DNA of 64,000 nt from Lawsonibacter hominis (GCF_014287895.1 NZ_JACOPP010000006.1:62001-126000), one strand, 5' to 3'; shown: positions 23,974 through 32,297, numbered from the stretch's first letter. The notes: generated by a model not told the origin, from the letters alone. Translations and numbers: made by a program.

Positions 23974-25191
23974 TCAGGACTTCAACTTATCACAGTTGCG
24001 TACGGCGGGCAGAGCCAGACCCAGCACGCCGCAGAAAAGGGTGACGACGCCAGACAGCAGAAACCAAACGGTGATGCCGGTGCGGTCGGCCAGCAGAGCG
24101 GTGGCGACCAGTCCAACGGGGGATGCCAGCGTCATGATGGCCCCGGACAGGCCGAGCACCCGCCCCAGAAATTCCGGCGCGACCTTTTCTTGGATCAGAG
24201 CCATAAAGACCGAATTGAAGAAGGGGCAGGTCAGCCCCATGAACAGGGAGAGGACGGCAAAGGTCCAGAAGGCGGTGGGAGGCAGCAGGCCGGTGGCCAC
24301 CAGAACGACGCCCAGGGCGAAGATGGAGCTGAGCATAGTCGCCATCTTATCCCGAAAACCGCCCCAGAGCCCCAGGATCACGGAGCCTGCCAGCATTCCA
24401 ATGGAGAAAGCGGTCTCCACGACCGCGGCGGAGGCGGTATCTCCGCCGAAGTACTGCATGCTCATAAGGGGGAACAGGGCGGACACCGGCATGAAGGCTA
24501 CGGAAAAAAGCGCGCAAATCAGGCAGAGCTCCCACAGCCAGCGGTGCGAACGCAGTACTGCAAACCCCTCTTTCGTGTCCCGCCAGATACGCAGGCGCTG
24601 CTCCGGCTGTCCCACACGCAGTACAGGCAGGCGTGCGAAAAGCAGTCCGCCGATGGCAAAAAGTGCTCCCAGCGTATCCGTCAGAATGATCCAATGGAGC
24701 GGCAGAGCGGCATACAGCGCGGCGGCCAGAGCAGGGGAGAGCAGCATAGAGACCGTCTGGATGCCATGGCTCCAACCGGCGCAGCGGGTCAATGCGTCCG
24801 GCGGTGCGATCAGAGGCGTTACCGCCTGAATGCAGGGCGCGTGAAACGCGCCGCCTACGCTGCGCAGGGCCAGCACCAGAATAATGGGGCCGGGGGTCAG
24901 GGGCACGGCGGCGGCCGCCAGCGCCAGTGCCAGGGACAGCAGGCCGATGGCGCCGTCTGCAGCGGCCATAAGGAAGCGCCGGTCAAACCGGTCGGCAAAG
25001 GCCCCGGTAAACAGGGATAGAATGCCCTGGGGCAGCAGAGCGGCGATGGTGGCCGCCGACAAGACGGCGGAGGAGCCGGTCTGATCGGTAAGGTACCAGA
25101 TCAGGGCGTATTGAGAGACCATGCTGGTGAGGATCGAGAGGGCCTGCCCGACCCAGAGGGTGACAAATTTTTGCTTCCAGTGTGGTATCAT
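23974..25191 (-). CDS. MFS efflux transporter (MefA-like)
   Basis: 405 residues with about 12 membrane segments. The opening WVGQALSILTSMVSQYALIWYLTDQTGSSAVLS is cut here at its diagnostic part (GQALSILTSMVSQYALIWYL), and TGAFADRFDRRFLMAAAD is the family's loop 2-3 motif. Relatives include macrolide exporters (Mef), but many are of unknown substrate, so no resistance claim is made. The promoter (TTGACA-17-TAAAAT) is at 25231-25259 on the minus strand. Confidence 0.85.
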   Translation of the reverse strand: MIPHWKQKFVTLWVGQALSILTSMVSQYALIWYLTDQTGSSAVLSAATIAALLPQGILSLFTGAFADRFDRRFLMAAADGAIGLLSLALALAAAAVPLTPGPIILVLALRSVGGAFHAPCIQAVTPLIAPPDALTRCAGWSHGIQTVSMLLSPALAAALYAALPLHWIILTDTLGALFAIGGLLFARLPVLRVGQPEQRLRIWRDTKEGFAVLRSHRWLWELCLICALFSVAFMPVSALFPLMSMQYFGGDTASAAVVETAFSIGMLAGSVILGLWGGFRDKMATMLSSIFALGVVLVATGLLPPTAFWTFAVLSLFMGLTCPFFNSVFMALIQEKVAPEFLGRVLGLSGAIMTLASPVGLVATALLADRTGITVWFLLSGVVTLFCGVLGLALPAVRNCDKLKS

Positions 25192-25230
25192 ACACTCACA
25201 TTCCTTTCCCAGCCGCGGTAAAGGAATAAA

Positions 25231-25259
25231 ATTTTACCACACCAGCGCCCGGCTGTCAA
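25231..25259 (-). promoter_or_regulatory. Promoter of the MFS transporter gene
   Basis: Minus strand TTGACA, 17-bp spacer, TAAAAT, about 40 bp before the start codon. Confidence 0.65.
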
Positions 25260-25316
25260 GCGAAAGCAGTGGGAGGCTATTCATAATTTTGTATGGAACA
25301 CGAATGGAAAGGACAC

Positions 25317-25345
25317 TTGACATTATGTAATTTATATGATATGGT
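25317..25345 (+). promoter_or_regulatory. Promoter of the HTH/membrane gene pair
   Basis: TTGACA, 17-bp spacer, TATGGT, 48 bp before the HTH start codon. Confidence 0.6.
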
Positions 25346-25392
25346 TCAGACATGGAAAGGAAGCTTTCCGTTCAAGAAGGGAGGTTGGGAAA

Positions 25393-25596
25393 ATGAAAAA
25401 TAGACTGGAAGAATTAAGGAAGAACCGAGGCATTAAACAAGAGGAATTAGCCTCAGTACTTGAAGTATCCCGTCAAACGATAGGTTCTCTTGAAAACGGG
25501 CGCTATAATCCCTCCATTCTTCTGGCTTTCAAAATCGCAAATTTTTTTGGAATGAGTATTGAAGAAATCTTTATTTATGAGGAGGATGCAAAATGA
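25393..25596 (+). CDS. Small Cro/C1-type HTH regulator
   Basis: 67 residues: KNRLEELRKNRGIKQEELAS, then VLEVSRQTIGSLENGRYNPS and a C-terminal FFGMSIEEIFIYEE. Typical autoregulator of small HTH-plus-membrane operons. AGGGAGG ribosome site; overlaps the next gene by four bases. AT-rich compared with its neighbours, hinting at transfer. Confidence 0.88.
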   Translation: MKNRLEELRKNRGIKQEELASVLEVSRQTIGSLENGRYNPSILLAFKIANFFGMSIEEIFIYEEDAK

Positions 25597-26021
25597 AAAA
25601 TACAAAACATTGGCTCATCACTGGAAGTGGCATTGCTTTATTGGCAGTTGGTTTTTTCCTTATGAAAAATATAGACAATTCCAACAACTTCCTGATGAAC
25701 CTGCCTTATGTATTCGTAGGAATTGGTTCTGGCGTTTTTGGGTCTGGCATGGGTAGTATTGTTACAAGTAGAACCTTAAAAAAACACCCAGAAACACAGA
25801 GGGTGCTGGAAATTGAGAAAAAAGATGAACGAAATATTGCAATTTCTAATCGTGCGAAGGCAAAAGCTTATGATGCTATGACATTCGTATTTGGTGCGCT
25901 GATGGTCTCCTTCGCACTGATGGGGATTGAACTGGTTGCTGTATTGCTTTTGGTGTTTTCGTACTTGTTTGTCCACGGCTATGGAATTTATTATCGTTGC
26001 AAATACGATAGAGAAATGTAA
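25593..26021 (+). CDS. Small membrane protein partner of the HTH regulator
   Basis: 142 residues, four hydrophobic segments (about 8-24, 34-50, 90-108 and 111-130). Between the second and third is a charged loop EIEKKDERNIAISNRAKAKA, the DERN motif seen in small membrane partners of HTH proteins (DUF2178/DUF6442-like, tentative). No known function. Same AT-rich character as the HTH gene. Confidence 0.7.
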   Translation: MKNTKHWLITGSGIALLAVGFFLMKNIDNSNNFLMNLPYVFVGIGSGVFGSGMGSIVTSRTLKKHPETQRVLEIEKKDERNIAISNRAKAKAYDAMTFVFGALMVSFALMGIELVAVLLLVFSYLFVHGYGIYYRCKYDREM

Positions 26022-26063
26022 AAAAATACAGAGGTAGGTTTTATGCCTGTCTTTGTATTTTTT
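26021..26063 (+). terminator. Terminator after the HTH/membrane pair
   Basis: AAAAAATACA-AGG-AGG stem pairing with CCTGTCTTTGTATTTTTT directly after the stop codon. The stretch 26064-26273 is AT-rich and shows no gene. Confidence 0.85.
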
Positions 26064-26273
26064 GAATGGAAACAGCGGAAATAGTATTGTTCAAACGATT
26101 TTTGGGATATTAAAATTTTCCTTAAACCCACCGTGTTTTACGGATAGCCCAGTGGGCGTCCCTTTTACGCTATTTGTGCATGCTTAAAATCTCCGGCAAT
26201 TTGACTATACATTGAAAAATATTTGCTTGCATGCTAAAATGCCCATAAGCATAGCAGTGTAATAAATTCCGAT

Positions 26274-26651
26274 TTATCGTTTCATCCCATATTCGTCGAA
26301 ATTCTGTTTTAACGCCCTTTCTGTAAAAACAAGAGGAAGACACATCACAGCACATTGCAATAGTACGATAATGCCTCCGGTCCATCCGATCGTATCAATC
26401 TCCTTGTGGAATACAAGTGCCATTACGATAACGGAAGGTATGGTTGTCACTATCCCTGTCAAAAGCCAAATACGTCCTGCATGTTGATGGGCAAACATCC
26501 AAGTGTCCATATTTTTCATAGACATCGATGTTCTGTACCCATAAAAGGCATTTATGTTTTTTGGCGGCTTCTTTATAAAAATCGTCCCGAACGCGATCAT
26601 TGTCAGAGGAATTAGTAACGTCATTACCAGCATGAATATCCAAAATCCCAT
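26274..26651 (-). CDS. SdpI-like small membrane protein
   Basis: 125 residues, three hydrophobic segments (about 2-24, 54-75 and 85-107). The signature INAFYGYRTSMSMKNMDTW lies in the first loop, as in the SdpI/YhfL family. SdpI itself is an immunity protein against the SDP toxin; most homologues are of unknown role. A weak AAAGGG ribosome site is present, and a 20-bp palindrome lies 12 bp before the ATG. Confidence 0.82.
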   Translation of the reverse strand: MGFWIFMLVMTLLIPLTMIAFGTIFIKKPPKNINAFYGYRTSMSMKNMDTWMFAHQHAGRIWLLTGIVTTIPSVIVMALVFHKEIDTIGWTGGIIVLLQCAVMCLPLVFTERALKQNFDEYGMKR

Positions 26652-26663
26652 CGTTCCGACCCT

Positions 26664-26683
26664 TTACAAATCAGGATTTGTAA
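26664..26683. promoter_or_regulatory. Perfect palindrome before the SdpI-like gene
   Basis: TTACAAATC-AG-GATTTGTAA, immediately upstream of the ribosome site of the minus-strand gene. Candidate operator or 5' RNA hairpin. Confidence 0.5.
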
Positions 26684-26762
26684 GGAGCAGTCTCATTTTT
26701 TGAGGCTGCCCCTGGTTCTTTTGACGAATGGTACCCGAAAAGCAAAAATAAGGTAAAGGGAT

Positions 26763-26793
26763 CACTGGGCCCGGCCGAAAGCCGGGCCCAGTG
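26763..26793 (-). terminator. Terminator of the deacetylase lipoprotein gene
   Basis: CACTGGGCCCGGC/GCCGGGCCCAGTG stem just past the stop on the minus strand, with a T-containing tract further on. Confidence 0.8.
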
Positions 26794-26795
26794 CT

Positions 26796-28082
26796 TCATG
26801 TCTCAGGCCAACGTACGCCCAGATTGGGACGTACCTCCAGGTCAATGATCTCGCGGCAGTCGTAGAAGGGCATATAGCGCTCCACATCCTTGCCGGTGTT
26901 GCCGCCCCGCAGCGTGGTTCCGTCCGGATGCATCCGGTCGCAGATGACGGCGGAGATATCCTTTTTGACATAGGAGAAGGAATTGACGCCCACGCTGGCG
27001 AAGACCCGGAAGCCCTGATTCTGGAGGTACTGGAACACAGGACCGGTGGTGTGCCAATCGTCTCCGTCGGGCCGGGCGCCGTGGGGATAAAAGAGGATAT
27101 TGGTGGGTCCCACCAGAGTGCCCACCTCCTCCTGCCAGCGGACGGTGTCCCGCTGGATCTTTTCCAGGGACCAGGAGGACAGGTTGATGTGTCCCCAGGT
27201 ATGGGAGCCGAAGGTCCAGCCGGTCTCCTTCAGGCGCTGCAGGATGGGCTTGACCGCTTCGATCTCCGCGGCACGGTTTGCGTCGAAGGCGGGCCGGGCC
27301 GGGTCGTCCGCGGCGATGTCGATATCGTTCTGCGTGCGGTAGCCCAGGATTCCCTGATATCCCGTCAGAGAAAAGATGGCCTTGGCGCCGTTCAGTGAGA
27401 AATCCGGATGCGCCAGCACGAATTGATCCAGAAGGGTCGTGGCGTCCAGGTCCTGCGTCAGGAAGGTCTGCTTGGTATAGGGATCGGTGCACTCCGCCCA
27501 AATCTGACCGTCGTCCCCCAGCACCAGCTTGGAGGTAAAGCCCTGCTCCAGCATATATTCGTAGTAGTTCACATCATCGAAGGAGATGACAAGGGGCTTT
27601 TTCCCCTCGGGGAGCATAAGCGTATTGCGCTGCATCCGGGCCACGCCGTCCTCGCCGGTGACCTCGCTCCAGACGTCCTCCATTGCGACCAGAATGAAAC
27701 CCTTGTCGTAGACGCTTTGAATGATCTTGTTGAACTCATCCACCGTGACCATCCAGTCGTCCAGGCCCTCTTTTTCGGATTGGGTGGCGCTGCAATCGTG
27801 GAATGCCCACTGGGGATACGCGATGATCGGATGGAAGAACAGATGCTCCACCGGCTGCTCCGGCCCCCAGGCCTGCGTGAGCTGATCCTCGCTCCAGTAG
27901 GTACGTACTGCATCGTAAGGATCGGCGGGCTTGGGCGTTGCGGTAGGGGCGGGGGTGGCTACCGCCACCGGGCTTTGACTGTCGGCGGGCTTGCGTTCGC
28001 CATCTCCGCCGCAGGCGGTCAAAGGAAGTGCCAGTGCCAGCGCCAGACCCAGCGCGGCGAGGTGCTTGAGTGTCGTTTTCAT
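26796..28082 (-). CDS. Polysaccharide deacetylase-family lipoprotein
   Basis: 428 residues. Signal peptide with lipobox LPLTACG, then a Pro/Thr/Ala linker of about 35 residues. The NodB-like fold shows the Asp motif VISFDDVNYYEYM (near 170), the His motif FGSHTWGHINLSS (near 300) and ILFYPHGARPDGD. An outer-face enzyme that removes acetyl groups from glycans, perhaps peptidoglycan, is the best guess; similar lipoproteins in gut Clostridia are uncharacterised. The motifs fit the metal-binding pattern Asp-His-His. Ribosome site GGAGGAACC. Confidence 0.85.
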   Translation of the reverse strand: MKTTLKHLAALGLALALALPLTACGGDGERKPADSQSPVAVATPAPTATPKPADPYDAVRTYWSEDQLTQAWGPEQPVEHLFFHPIIAYPQWAFHDCSATQSEKEGLDDWMVTVDEFNKIIQSVYDKGFILVAMEDVWSEVTGEDGVARMQRNTLMLPEGKKPLVISFDDVNYYEYMLEQGFTSKLVLGDDGQIWAECTDPYTKQTFLTQDLDATTLLDQFVLAHPDFSLNGAKAIFSLTGYQGILGYRTQNDIDIAADDPARPAFDANRAAEIEAVKPILQRLKETGWTFGSHTWGHINLSSWSLEKIQRDTVRWQEEVGTLVGPTNILFYPHGARPDGDDWHTTGPVFQYLQNQGFRVFASVGVNSFSYVKKDISAVICDRMHPDGTTLRGGNTGKDVERYMPFYDCREIIDLEVRPNLGVRWPET

Positions 28083-28181
28083 TGGTATCGGTTCCTCCCG
28101 CGAGTTGTTTTTCTTGATTCGGATATACTCTATGGTACGACAGGAAAAGGCAGAAGGCCTCTCAAAAGGGTAACAAAAAAA

Positions 28182-28697
28182 TTAAGATTTTCTTTCAAGC
28201 GGCTGCGGTACTCGATGGACCAGCAGAATACAGGCCCCGCCTGTGACTGTGCCGGTGATCAGGGAGCACAGCAGCAGCGGCGGCAGGTAGACCAAAGGCG
28301 CACGGGTACCCAGCACCGCCATGGCGGCCAGGATCTGCCCGGTGTTATGAGCGGCGGCGCCGGCGACGGACACGCCGAACAGGGACAGGCCCCGCATATG
28401 CAGCAGCAGGAACATCGTCCCCAGCGCCAGCAGTCCGCCGGTCAGGGAGAACGCTAAGGACATGAGATTGCCGCCCAGCAAGGCCCCCAGCAGGCATCGG
28501 GAGACCAGGATCAGCAGGGCCTCGCGCCCGCTCAGGCGGCACAGGGCGTATACCGTCACCAGGTTGGCCAGGCCCAGCCGCAGGCCGGGCAGCGGGAACA
28601 GGATGGTCAGGGGAACCAGCCCCTCCGCCACGGAGAGAGCCAGTGCCAGAGCGGTGAGCACCGCGCAGCGGGTCAGCCGCCGGATGGAGCCGGACAA
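28182..28697 (-). CDS. Gx transporter family membrane protein
   Basis: 171 residues, about five membrane segments. PLTILFPLPGLRLGLANLVTVYAL and GGNLMSLAFSLTGGLLAL are typical of the Gx-transporter family (the old heptaprenyl diphosphate synthase component I label). TTG start with GGAGGT eight bases upstream. These proteins are S-component-like and are found with NusG-II and ApbE proteins, as here. The likely role is precursor uptake for extracellular flavin or electron-transfer proteins (inference). Confidence 0.82.
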   Translation of the reverse strand: MSGSIRRLTRCAVLTALALALSVAEGLVPLTILFPLPGLRLGLANLVTVYALCRLSGREALLILVSRCLLGALLGGNLMSLAFSLTGGLLALGTMFLLLHMRGLSLFGVSVAGAAAHNTGQILAAMAVLGTRAPLVYLPPLLLCSLITGTVTGGACILLVHRVPQPLERKS

Positions 28698-28740
28698 GCA
28701 GCAGCACCTCCTTTTTGAATCGGTTGGAGCGCCGGGGCGG

Positions 28741-29157
28741 TCATCCCGTCACCGCGTCGAAATCAGTCTGGGCCTCTGCGCCGGACAGGGAAATGACCAG
28801 CCGGTTGGGCAGACAGATGATCTGATCCCCCGCCCGGTCGGCCCAGCCGGTATGGACGCAGTCCTGGCTGGGGCAGCCGCTTTCCAGCACGCGGATGCGC
28901 CCGGGCTCAGCCTGAATGACCATGGGATAAGCCCCGCCGTCCACCGCCAGCTCCACAGGGGAGGTCAGGGCATTCAAGTCGTACTCGGCCACCAGTACAC
29001 CATCTAAGACGATCCGGGCCGTCAAAAGGTTTCCGGAAGCCGGCCGAAGACCGAAAAAAAGCGCAGCGGCACACAGGATCACCAGCAGCGCCAGCACGCC
29101 GTCCCCAATCGTGGGGCGGCGGCGTTCAGCGGCGGGCCGTTTCACAGGTGTATCCAT
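28741..29157 (-). CDS. NusG domain II-containing exported protein
   Basis: 138 residues: one membrane segment (about 19-37) and an external beta-barrel domain with the paired cysteines of CPSQDCVHTGW and an ICLPNRLVI end. This is the NusG_II-type fold seen beside Gx transporters and ApbE in anaerobes. The coding start is uncertain: an ATG at 29178 would overlap further with apbE. Its position between the transporter and ApbE suggests a substrate or carrier for flavinylation. Confidence 0.78.
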   Translation of the reverse strand: MDTPVKRPAAERRRPTIGDGVLALLVILCAAALFFGLRPASGNLLTARIVLDGVLVAEYDLNALTSPVELAVDGGAYPMVIQAEPGRIRVLESGCPSQDCVHTGWADRAGDQIICLPNRLVISLSGAEAQTDFDAVTG

Positions 29158-30160
29158 GCTCCTCCCCCCGAAATGCAAAGGTGAGTCCCTCCGTGACGGT
29201 GACGACGCCGTCGCTTCCGCATAGGATCAGCTCGAAATCGTCCCGGCTGCGCCAGTAATCCAAGGCGGCCTGCCTGCCTGCCACGAAGAGGGCGGTGGAC
29301 AGCGCGTCGGCCAGCAGCGGGTCGGAGGAGACCACGGTGACGGACAAAAGCCCGCTGTCGGCGGGATAGCCGGTCTCTGGATCAAGGATGTGGTGATAGG
29401 TTATGCCGTTTGCCTCAAAATACCGCTCATACCCGCCGGAGGTGGAAAGCGTTTTGTCCCGCAGAGAGACCACGCCCAACTGACGCTCGGTGTCCTGCGG
29501 ATCTTTTACCGCCACCCTCCAGTCCGCTCCGTCCGGCTTGGAACCCAAAACGGTGATATTGCCCCCCAGATCCAGCAGGGCGGAGGTGCCTCCGGCCGCC
29601 CGGATGGCATCGGCGGCGCGCTGGGCGGCAAAGCCTTTGGCCACGGCGCCGAGGTCTACCGCCATTCCGGGCTCCTCCAGCCGGGCGGAGGCATCGTCCT
29701 CCGCTACCGTCAAGGCGCGCCAGTCCACCAGGGCCAGCGTGTCCGCCAGCGTGTCCGGATCGGGCACATGCCGCTCTTCCCGGGTGAAGCCCCAGGCGTC
29801 CATGACGGGGGCGATGGTAATGTCAAAGCATCCGGGCAGGTCTTGGGAGACGGACTGGGCAAAGCGCAGCAGCGCTCCCAGCTCCGGCTCCACGGCTAAG
29901 GCGCTCCCGTCTCCGGCATGGGTGTTGAGCAGGGCGATCACGCTGTCCTCCCGGGTGCGGGAGAGCATCTGCTCCAGCCGGTCGATCTCGGCCCGGGCGG
30001 CCTGGACGGCGGCTTCGCCGTTCTCGTCCAGCACATTGACCGTCATGATGGTATCCATGGCAAAAAACTGTTCCGAGGCGCCCACATCCCCAACGGTGGG
30101 AGCGCCGCAGGCGGACAGGGACAGGGACAGGGCGAGGAAAAGCGGAAAAAGGCGTTTCAT
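29126..30160 (-). CDS. apbE: FAD:protein FMN transferase (ApbE) lipoprotein
   Basis: Attaches FMN covalently to Thr/Ser of exported proteins such as Rnf or NQR-type subunits. 344 residues with lipobox LSLSACG. The start is taken at the ATG with AGGAG rather than ten codons upstream. Motifs: FAMDTIMTVNVLDENG, GCFDITIAPVMDAWGF, VDLGAVAKGFAAQRAADAIR with DLGGNI, and HHILDPETGYPA. Overlaps the NusG-II gene by 32 bases. No flavinylation target is found in the window. Confidence 0.93.
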   Translation of the reverse strand: MKRLFPLFLALSLSLSACGAPTVGDVGASEQFFAMDTIMTVNVLDENGEAAVQAARAEIDRLEQMLSRTREDSVIALLNTHAGDGSALAVEPELGALLRFAQSVSQDLPGCFDITIAPVMDAWGFTREERHVPDPDTLADTLALVDWRALTVAEDDASARLEEPGMAVDLGAVAKGFAAQRAADAIRAAGGTSALLDLGGNITVLGSKPDGADWRVAVKDPQDTERQLGVVSLRDKTLSTSGGYERYFEANGITYHHILDPETGYPADSGLLSVTVVSSDPLLADALSTALFVAGRQAALDYWRSRDDFELILCGSDGVVTVTEGLTFAFRGEEHGYTCETARR

Positions 30161-30252
30161 GGCATACTCCTGTTTTACCCTCGGGAACAAGGGAAATTCA
30201 TTCAGCCTATTCTAACATAGTTTCTCCCGGCAGGAAAGAGAAAAACAAACAG

Positions 30253-30276
30253 GGGCCCGCCGGAACCGGCGGGCCC
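30253..30276 (-). terminator. Terminator upstream of apbE
   Basis: GGGCCCGCCGG/CCGGCGGGCCC stem, with GTTTGTTTTTCTC following on the minus strand. It ends transcription from the Cys-rich gene region before apbE. Confidence 0.8.
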
Positions 30277-30325
30277 TGGGGGCAGTGTCGTCTAAGTAGC
30301 CGCCCCGGTTGGGGCGGCAGATCGG

Positions 30326-30586
30326 TCAGCTGCAGCGAGTGCAGCCGCAGTCGGTCTCATCGTCGCTGTCCCACAGGAACGCGGGATAAGAGACATAAAC
30401 AGGCCATCCGGCGGTAGACGCGCCGCTGTCCTCTGAGAGGCGGGACAGCTCGGAGAAGGCGGACAGGGCGGTTACGCCGTTGTTCCTGCACTCACGCTCA
30501 CAGCAGCGGCAGTCGCAGTCGGATCTGCATCCGCAGCGGCAGCCGCGGAAGGAGGAGACGCTGTTACAACCGTTCCAACAACACAT
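30326..30586 (-). CDS. Small cysteine-rich protein
   Basis: 86 residues from an ATG with GGGGGT. A very Cys-rich first half (MCCWNGCNSVSSFRGCRCGC...) with about 15 cysteines in 40 residues, then a Cys-poor acidic middle and a CGCTRCS tail. It has no signal peptide and no recognised fold. A metal-binding protein, a spore-coat-like protein or a cysteine-rich peptide precursor are all possible. The longer frame starting at 30826 runs across the terminator and cold-shock gene and is rejected. A terminator follows on the minus strand. Confidence 0.55.
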   Translation of the reverse strand: MCCWNGCNSVSSFRGCRCGCRSDCDCRCCERECRNNGVTALSAFSELSRLSEDSGASTAGWPVYVSYPAFLWDSDDETDCGCTRCS

Positions 30587-30666
30587 GCAAAGCAACCCCC
30601 ATTCGATTTGCGGGAACCGGACAGTCCCCACACCGACAGTATATGCCGGGAAGGCGCGCGGGGTAC

Positions 30667-30703
30667 AAAAGCGCCCCCCGCCCATCAAGGGCGGGGGGCG
30701 CTT
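30667..30703 (-). terminator. Terminator of the cold-shock gene
   Basis: AAGCGCCCCCCGCCC/GGGCGGGGGGCGCTT stem, TTTT following on the minus strand, just past the stop codon of the cold-shock gene. Confidence 0.9.
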
Positions 30704-30717
30704 CAAGGCTGACCCAA

Positions 30718-30930
30718 TCAGGCAACGCGGACGTTGACAGCGCGCATCTTGCTGCTGTTCTTGGGATCGGGCTCCACATCGTAAACGACCTTCTGGCCCT
30801 CCTGGAGGGTCTTGAAGCCGTCGCACTGGATGGCGGAGAAGTGAACGAACACGTCGTCGCCGCCCTCGTCATTGGAAATGAAGCCGAAGCCCTTGGTCTC
30901 GTTGAACCACTTGACAGTACCCTGATACAT
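30718..30930 (-). CDS. Cold-shock domain protein
   Basis: RNA-binding chaperone, 70 residues. MYQGTVKWFNETKGFGFIS carries RNP1 (KGFGFI), and DDVFVHFSAIQ carries RNP2. Start at the ATG after GGAGGT; the thirteen residues upstream in the open frame are from the leader. It has a strong promoter and a leader of about 120 bases, typical of cold-shock genes. Confidence 0.95.
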   Translation of the reverse strand: MYQGTVKWFNETKGFGFISNDEGGDDVFVHFSAIQCDGFKTLQEGQKVVYDVEPDPKNSSKMRAVNVRVA

Positions 30931-31090
30931 ATTGGTACCTCCTGAAAAAAGATTGGAGCCAAATGTCAAAACAAAAAACCCACATCCCTGTAATACCGTC
31001 GAACGAGCCGACGATGACTACAAACATGTGAGTTCAGGCCGTGCATTTTGACTACTTTCTCACTATAGCATCTCGGCTGCTTTCTGTCAA
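30931..31090 (-). promoter_or_regulatory. Promoter and long leader of the cold-shock gene
   Basis: Minus strand TTGACA (31085-31090), 17-bp spacer, TATAGT (31062-31067), then about 125 bases of leader before the ATG. Long structured leaders act as cold sensors in this family (established); here that is inferred from length and position. Confidence 0.7.
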
Positions 31091-31109
31091 GGGTCAATTC
31101 GGAAAAGAG

Positions 31110-31138
31110 TTGAGTATAGGATGATATTGTGCTATAAT
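31110..31138 (+). promoter_or_regulatory. Promoter of ddl-murF
   Basis: TTGAGT, 17-bp spacer, TATAAT, 50 bp before the ddl ATG. Confidence 0.65.
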
Positions 31139-31187
31139 ATACCACTAGTGCGTATCATTCTATTATCTCTCTGTTTCGAGGTGTGTT

Positions 31188-32240
31188 ATGAAGATCGTCG
31201 TGTTGGCGGGGGGACTTTCCCCGGAACGAAACGTATCTCTTTCCACGGGGACGATGGTGACCGAGGCCCTGCGGGGACAGGGGCACCGGGCCGCCCTGGT
31301 GGATCTGTATTTTGGACTGGAGGACGATGCGGGCGCGCTGGAGGAGCTGTTCGACGCCGATGTGTCTGCGGCGGCCAAGCGCATCAGCCGTCAGGCGCCC
31401 GACCTGGAGCAGGTGAAGGCCGCGCGCCGTGACAAGAGTCCCAGCCTGTTCGGACCCAACGTGCTGGAGCTGTGCCGGCTGGCGGACGTGGTCTTTCTCG
31501 CCCTTCACGGCGCCTGCGGGGAGGACGGCCGCGTGCAGGCCGCGTTCGATCTGCTGGGCATCCCCTATACGGGGGCCGGGTATCTGGGCAGCGCCATCGC
31601 CATGGATAAGGACCTGACCAAGCGCCTGGTCGCCGACGTGGTGAATACCCCCGGCTGGAAGGTGGTGGACGTCCGGGCGGAGGACATCGACGGCCTGGTG
31701 GCCTCGGCCCGGCTGCCCCTGGTGGTCAAGCCGGTGGCCAGCGGTTCTTCCATCGGCGTCTCCATTGTCCATACGCCGGAGGAGCTGCGCCGCGCGCTCA
31801 CCGACGCGCTGGCCCTGGGTGGGCGTACCGTGCTGGAGGAATATGTAAAGGGGCGGGAGCTTCAGGTGGGCATTCTGGAGGATGAAGCGCTGCCCGCCAT
31901 TGAGATCATCCCGAAGCAGGGCTTTTACGACTATGAGAACAAGTATCAGCCCGGTGCGGCGGAGGAGGTCTGCCCGGCGGACATCTCCCCGGAGACAGAG
32001 GCAAAACTGCGTTCGGCGGCGGTACGGGTGTATGAGACACTGGGGCTTTCCGTGTACTCCCGGGCCGATTTTATCCTGGACGGCGCGGGCGAGATCTGGT
32101 TTTTGGAGATCAATACCCTGCCCGGCATGACCCCCACCAGCCTGCTGCCTCAGGAGGCGGCCGCGGTTGGGATCGGCTACAGCGCGCTGTGTGAGCGCAT
32201 CGTGCACGCCTCGCTGAAGGCCCGCCGCGCCGGAAGGTGA
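31188..32240 (+). CDS. ddl: D-alanine--D-alanine ligase
   Basis: ATP-grasp enzyme joining two D-Ala for peptidoglycan. 350 residues, family length. VVLAGGLSPERNVSLSTG at the N-terminus, then FLALHGACGEDGRVQAAFDLLGIPYTGAGYLGSAIAMDKDLTK (cut: core LHGACGEDG and AMDKDLTK), PLVVKPVASGSSIGV for ATP binding and WFLEINTLPGMTPTSLLP for metal. The loop YDYENKYQPGAAEEVCP has the Tyr usual for the D-Ala-D-Ala type, not the His of VanA-like enzymes. Two-gene cell-wall operon with murF. Confidence 0.96.
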   Translation: MKIVVLAGGLSPERNVSLSTGTMVTEALRGQGHRAALVDLYFGLEDDAGALEELFDADVSAAAKRISRQAPDLEQVKAARRDKSPSLFGPNVLELCRLADVVFLALHGACGEDGRVQAAFDLLGIPYTGAGYLGSAIAMDKDLTKRLVADVVNTPGWKVVDVRAEDIDGLVASARLPLVVKPVASGSSIGVSIVHTPEELRRALTDALALGGRTVLEEYVKGRELQVGILEDEALPAIEIIPKQGFYDYENKYQPGAAEEVCPADISPETEAKLRSAAVRVYETLGLSVYSRADFILDGAGEIWFLEINTLPGMTPTSLLPQEAAAVGIGYSALCERIVHASLKARRAGR

Positions 32241-32297
32241 CGGCCGCGGGCGGCGCCGGCGGGTACGGAACGAAAATTGGGACGTGAGGAGAATTTC

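Noticed and set aside
23534..25020. Plus-strand frames of 431 and 357 codons opposite cdd and the MFS gene
   Set aside because: Shadow frames of two conserved minus-strand genes, Gln/Gly/Arg-rich without domains.
30326..30826. Full-length 166-codon version of the Cys-rich gene
   Set aside because: It would read through the cold-shock gene's terminator and opposite frame; the ATG at 30586 has a ribosome site and starts at the Cys-rich part.
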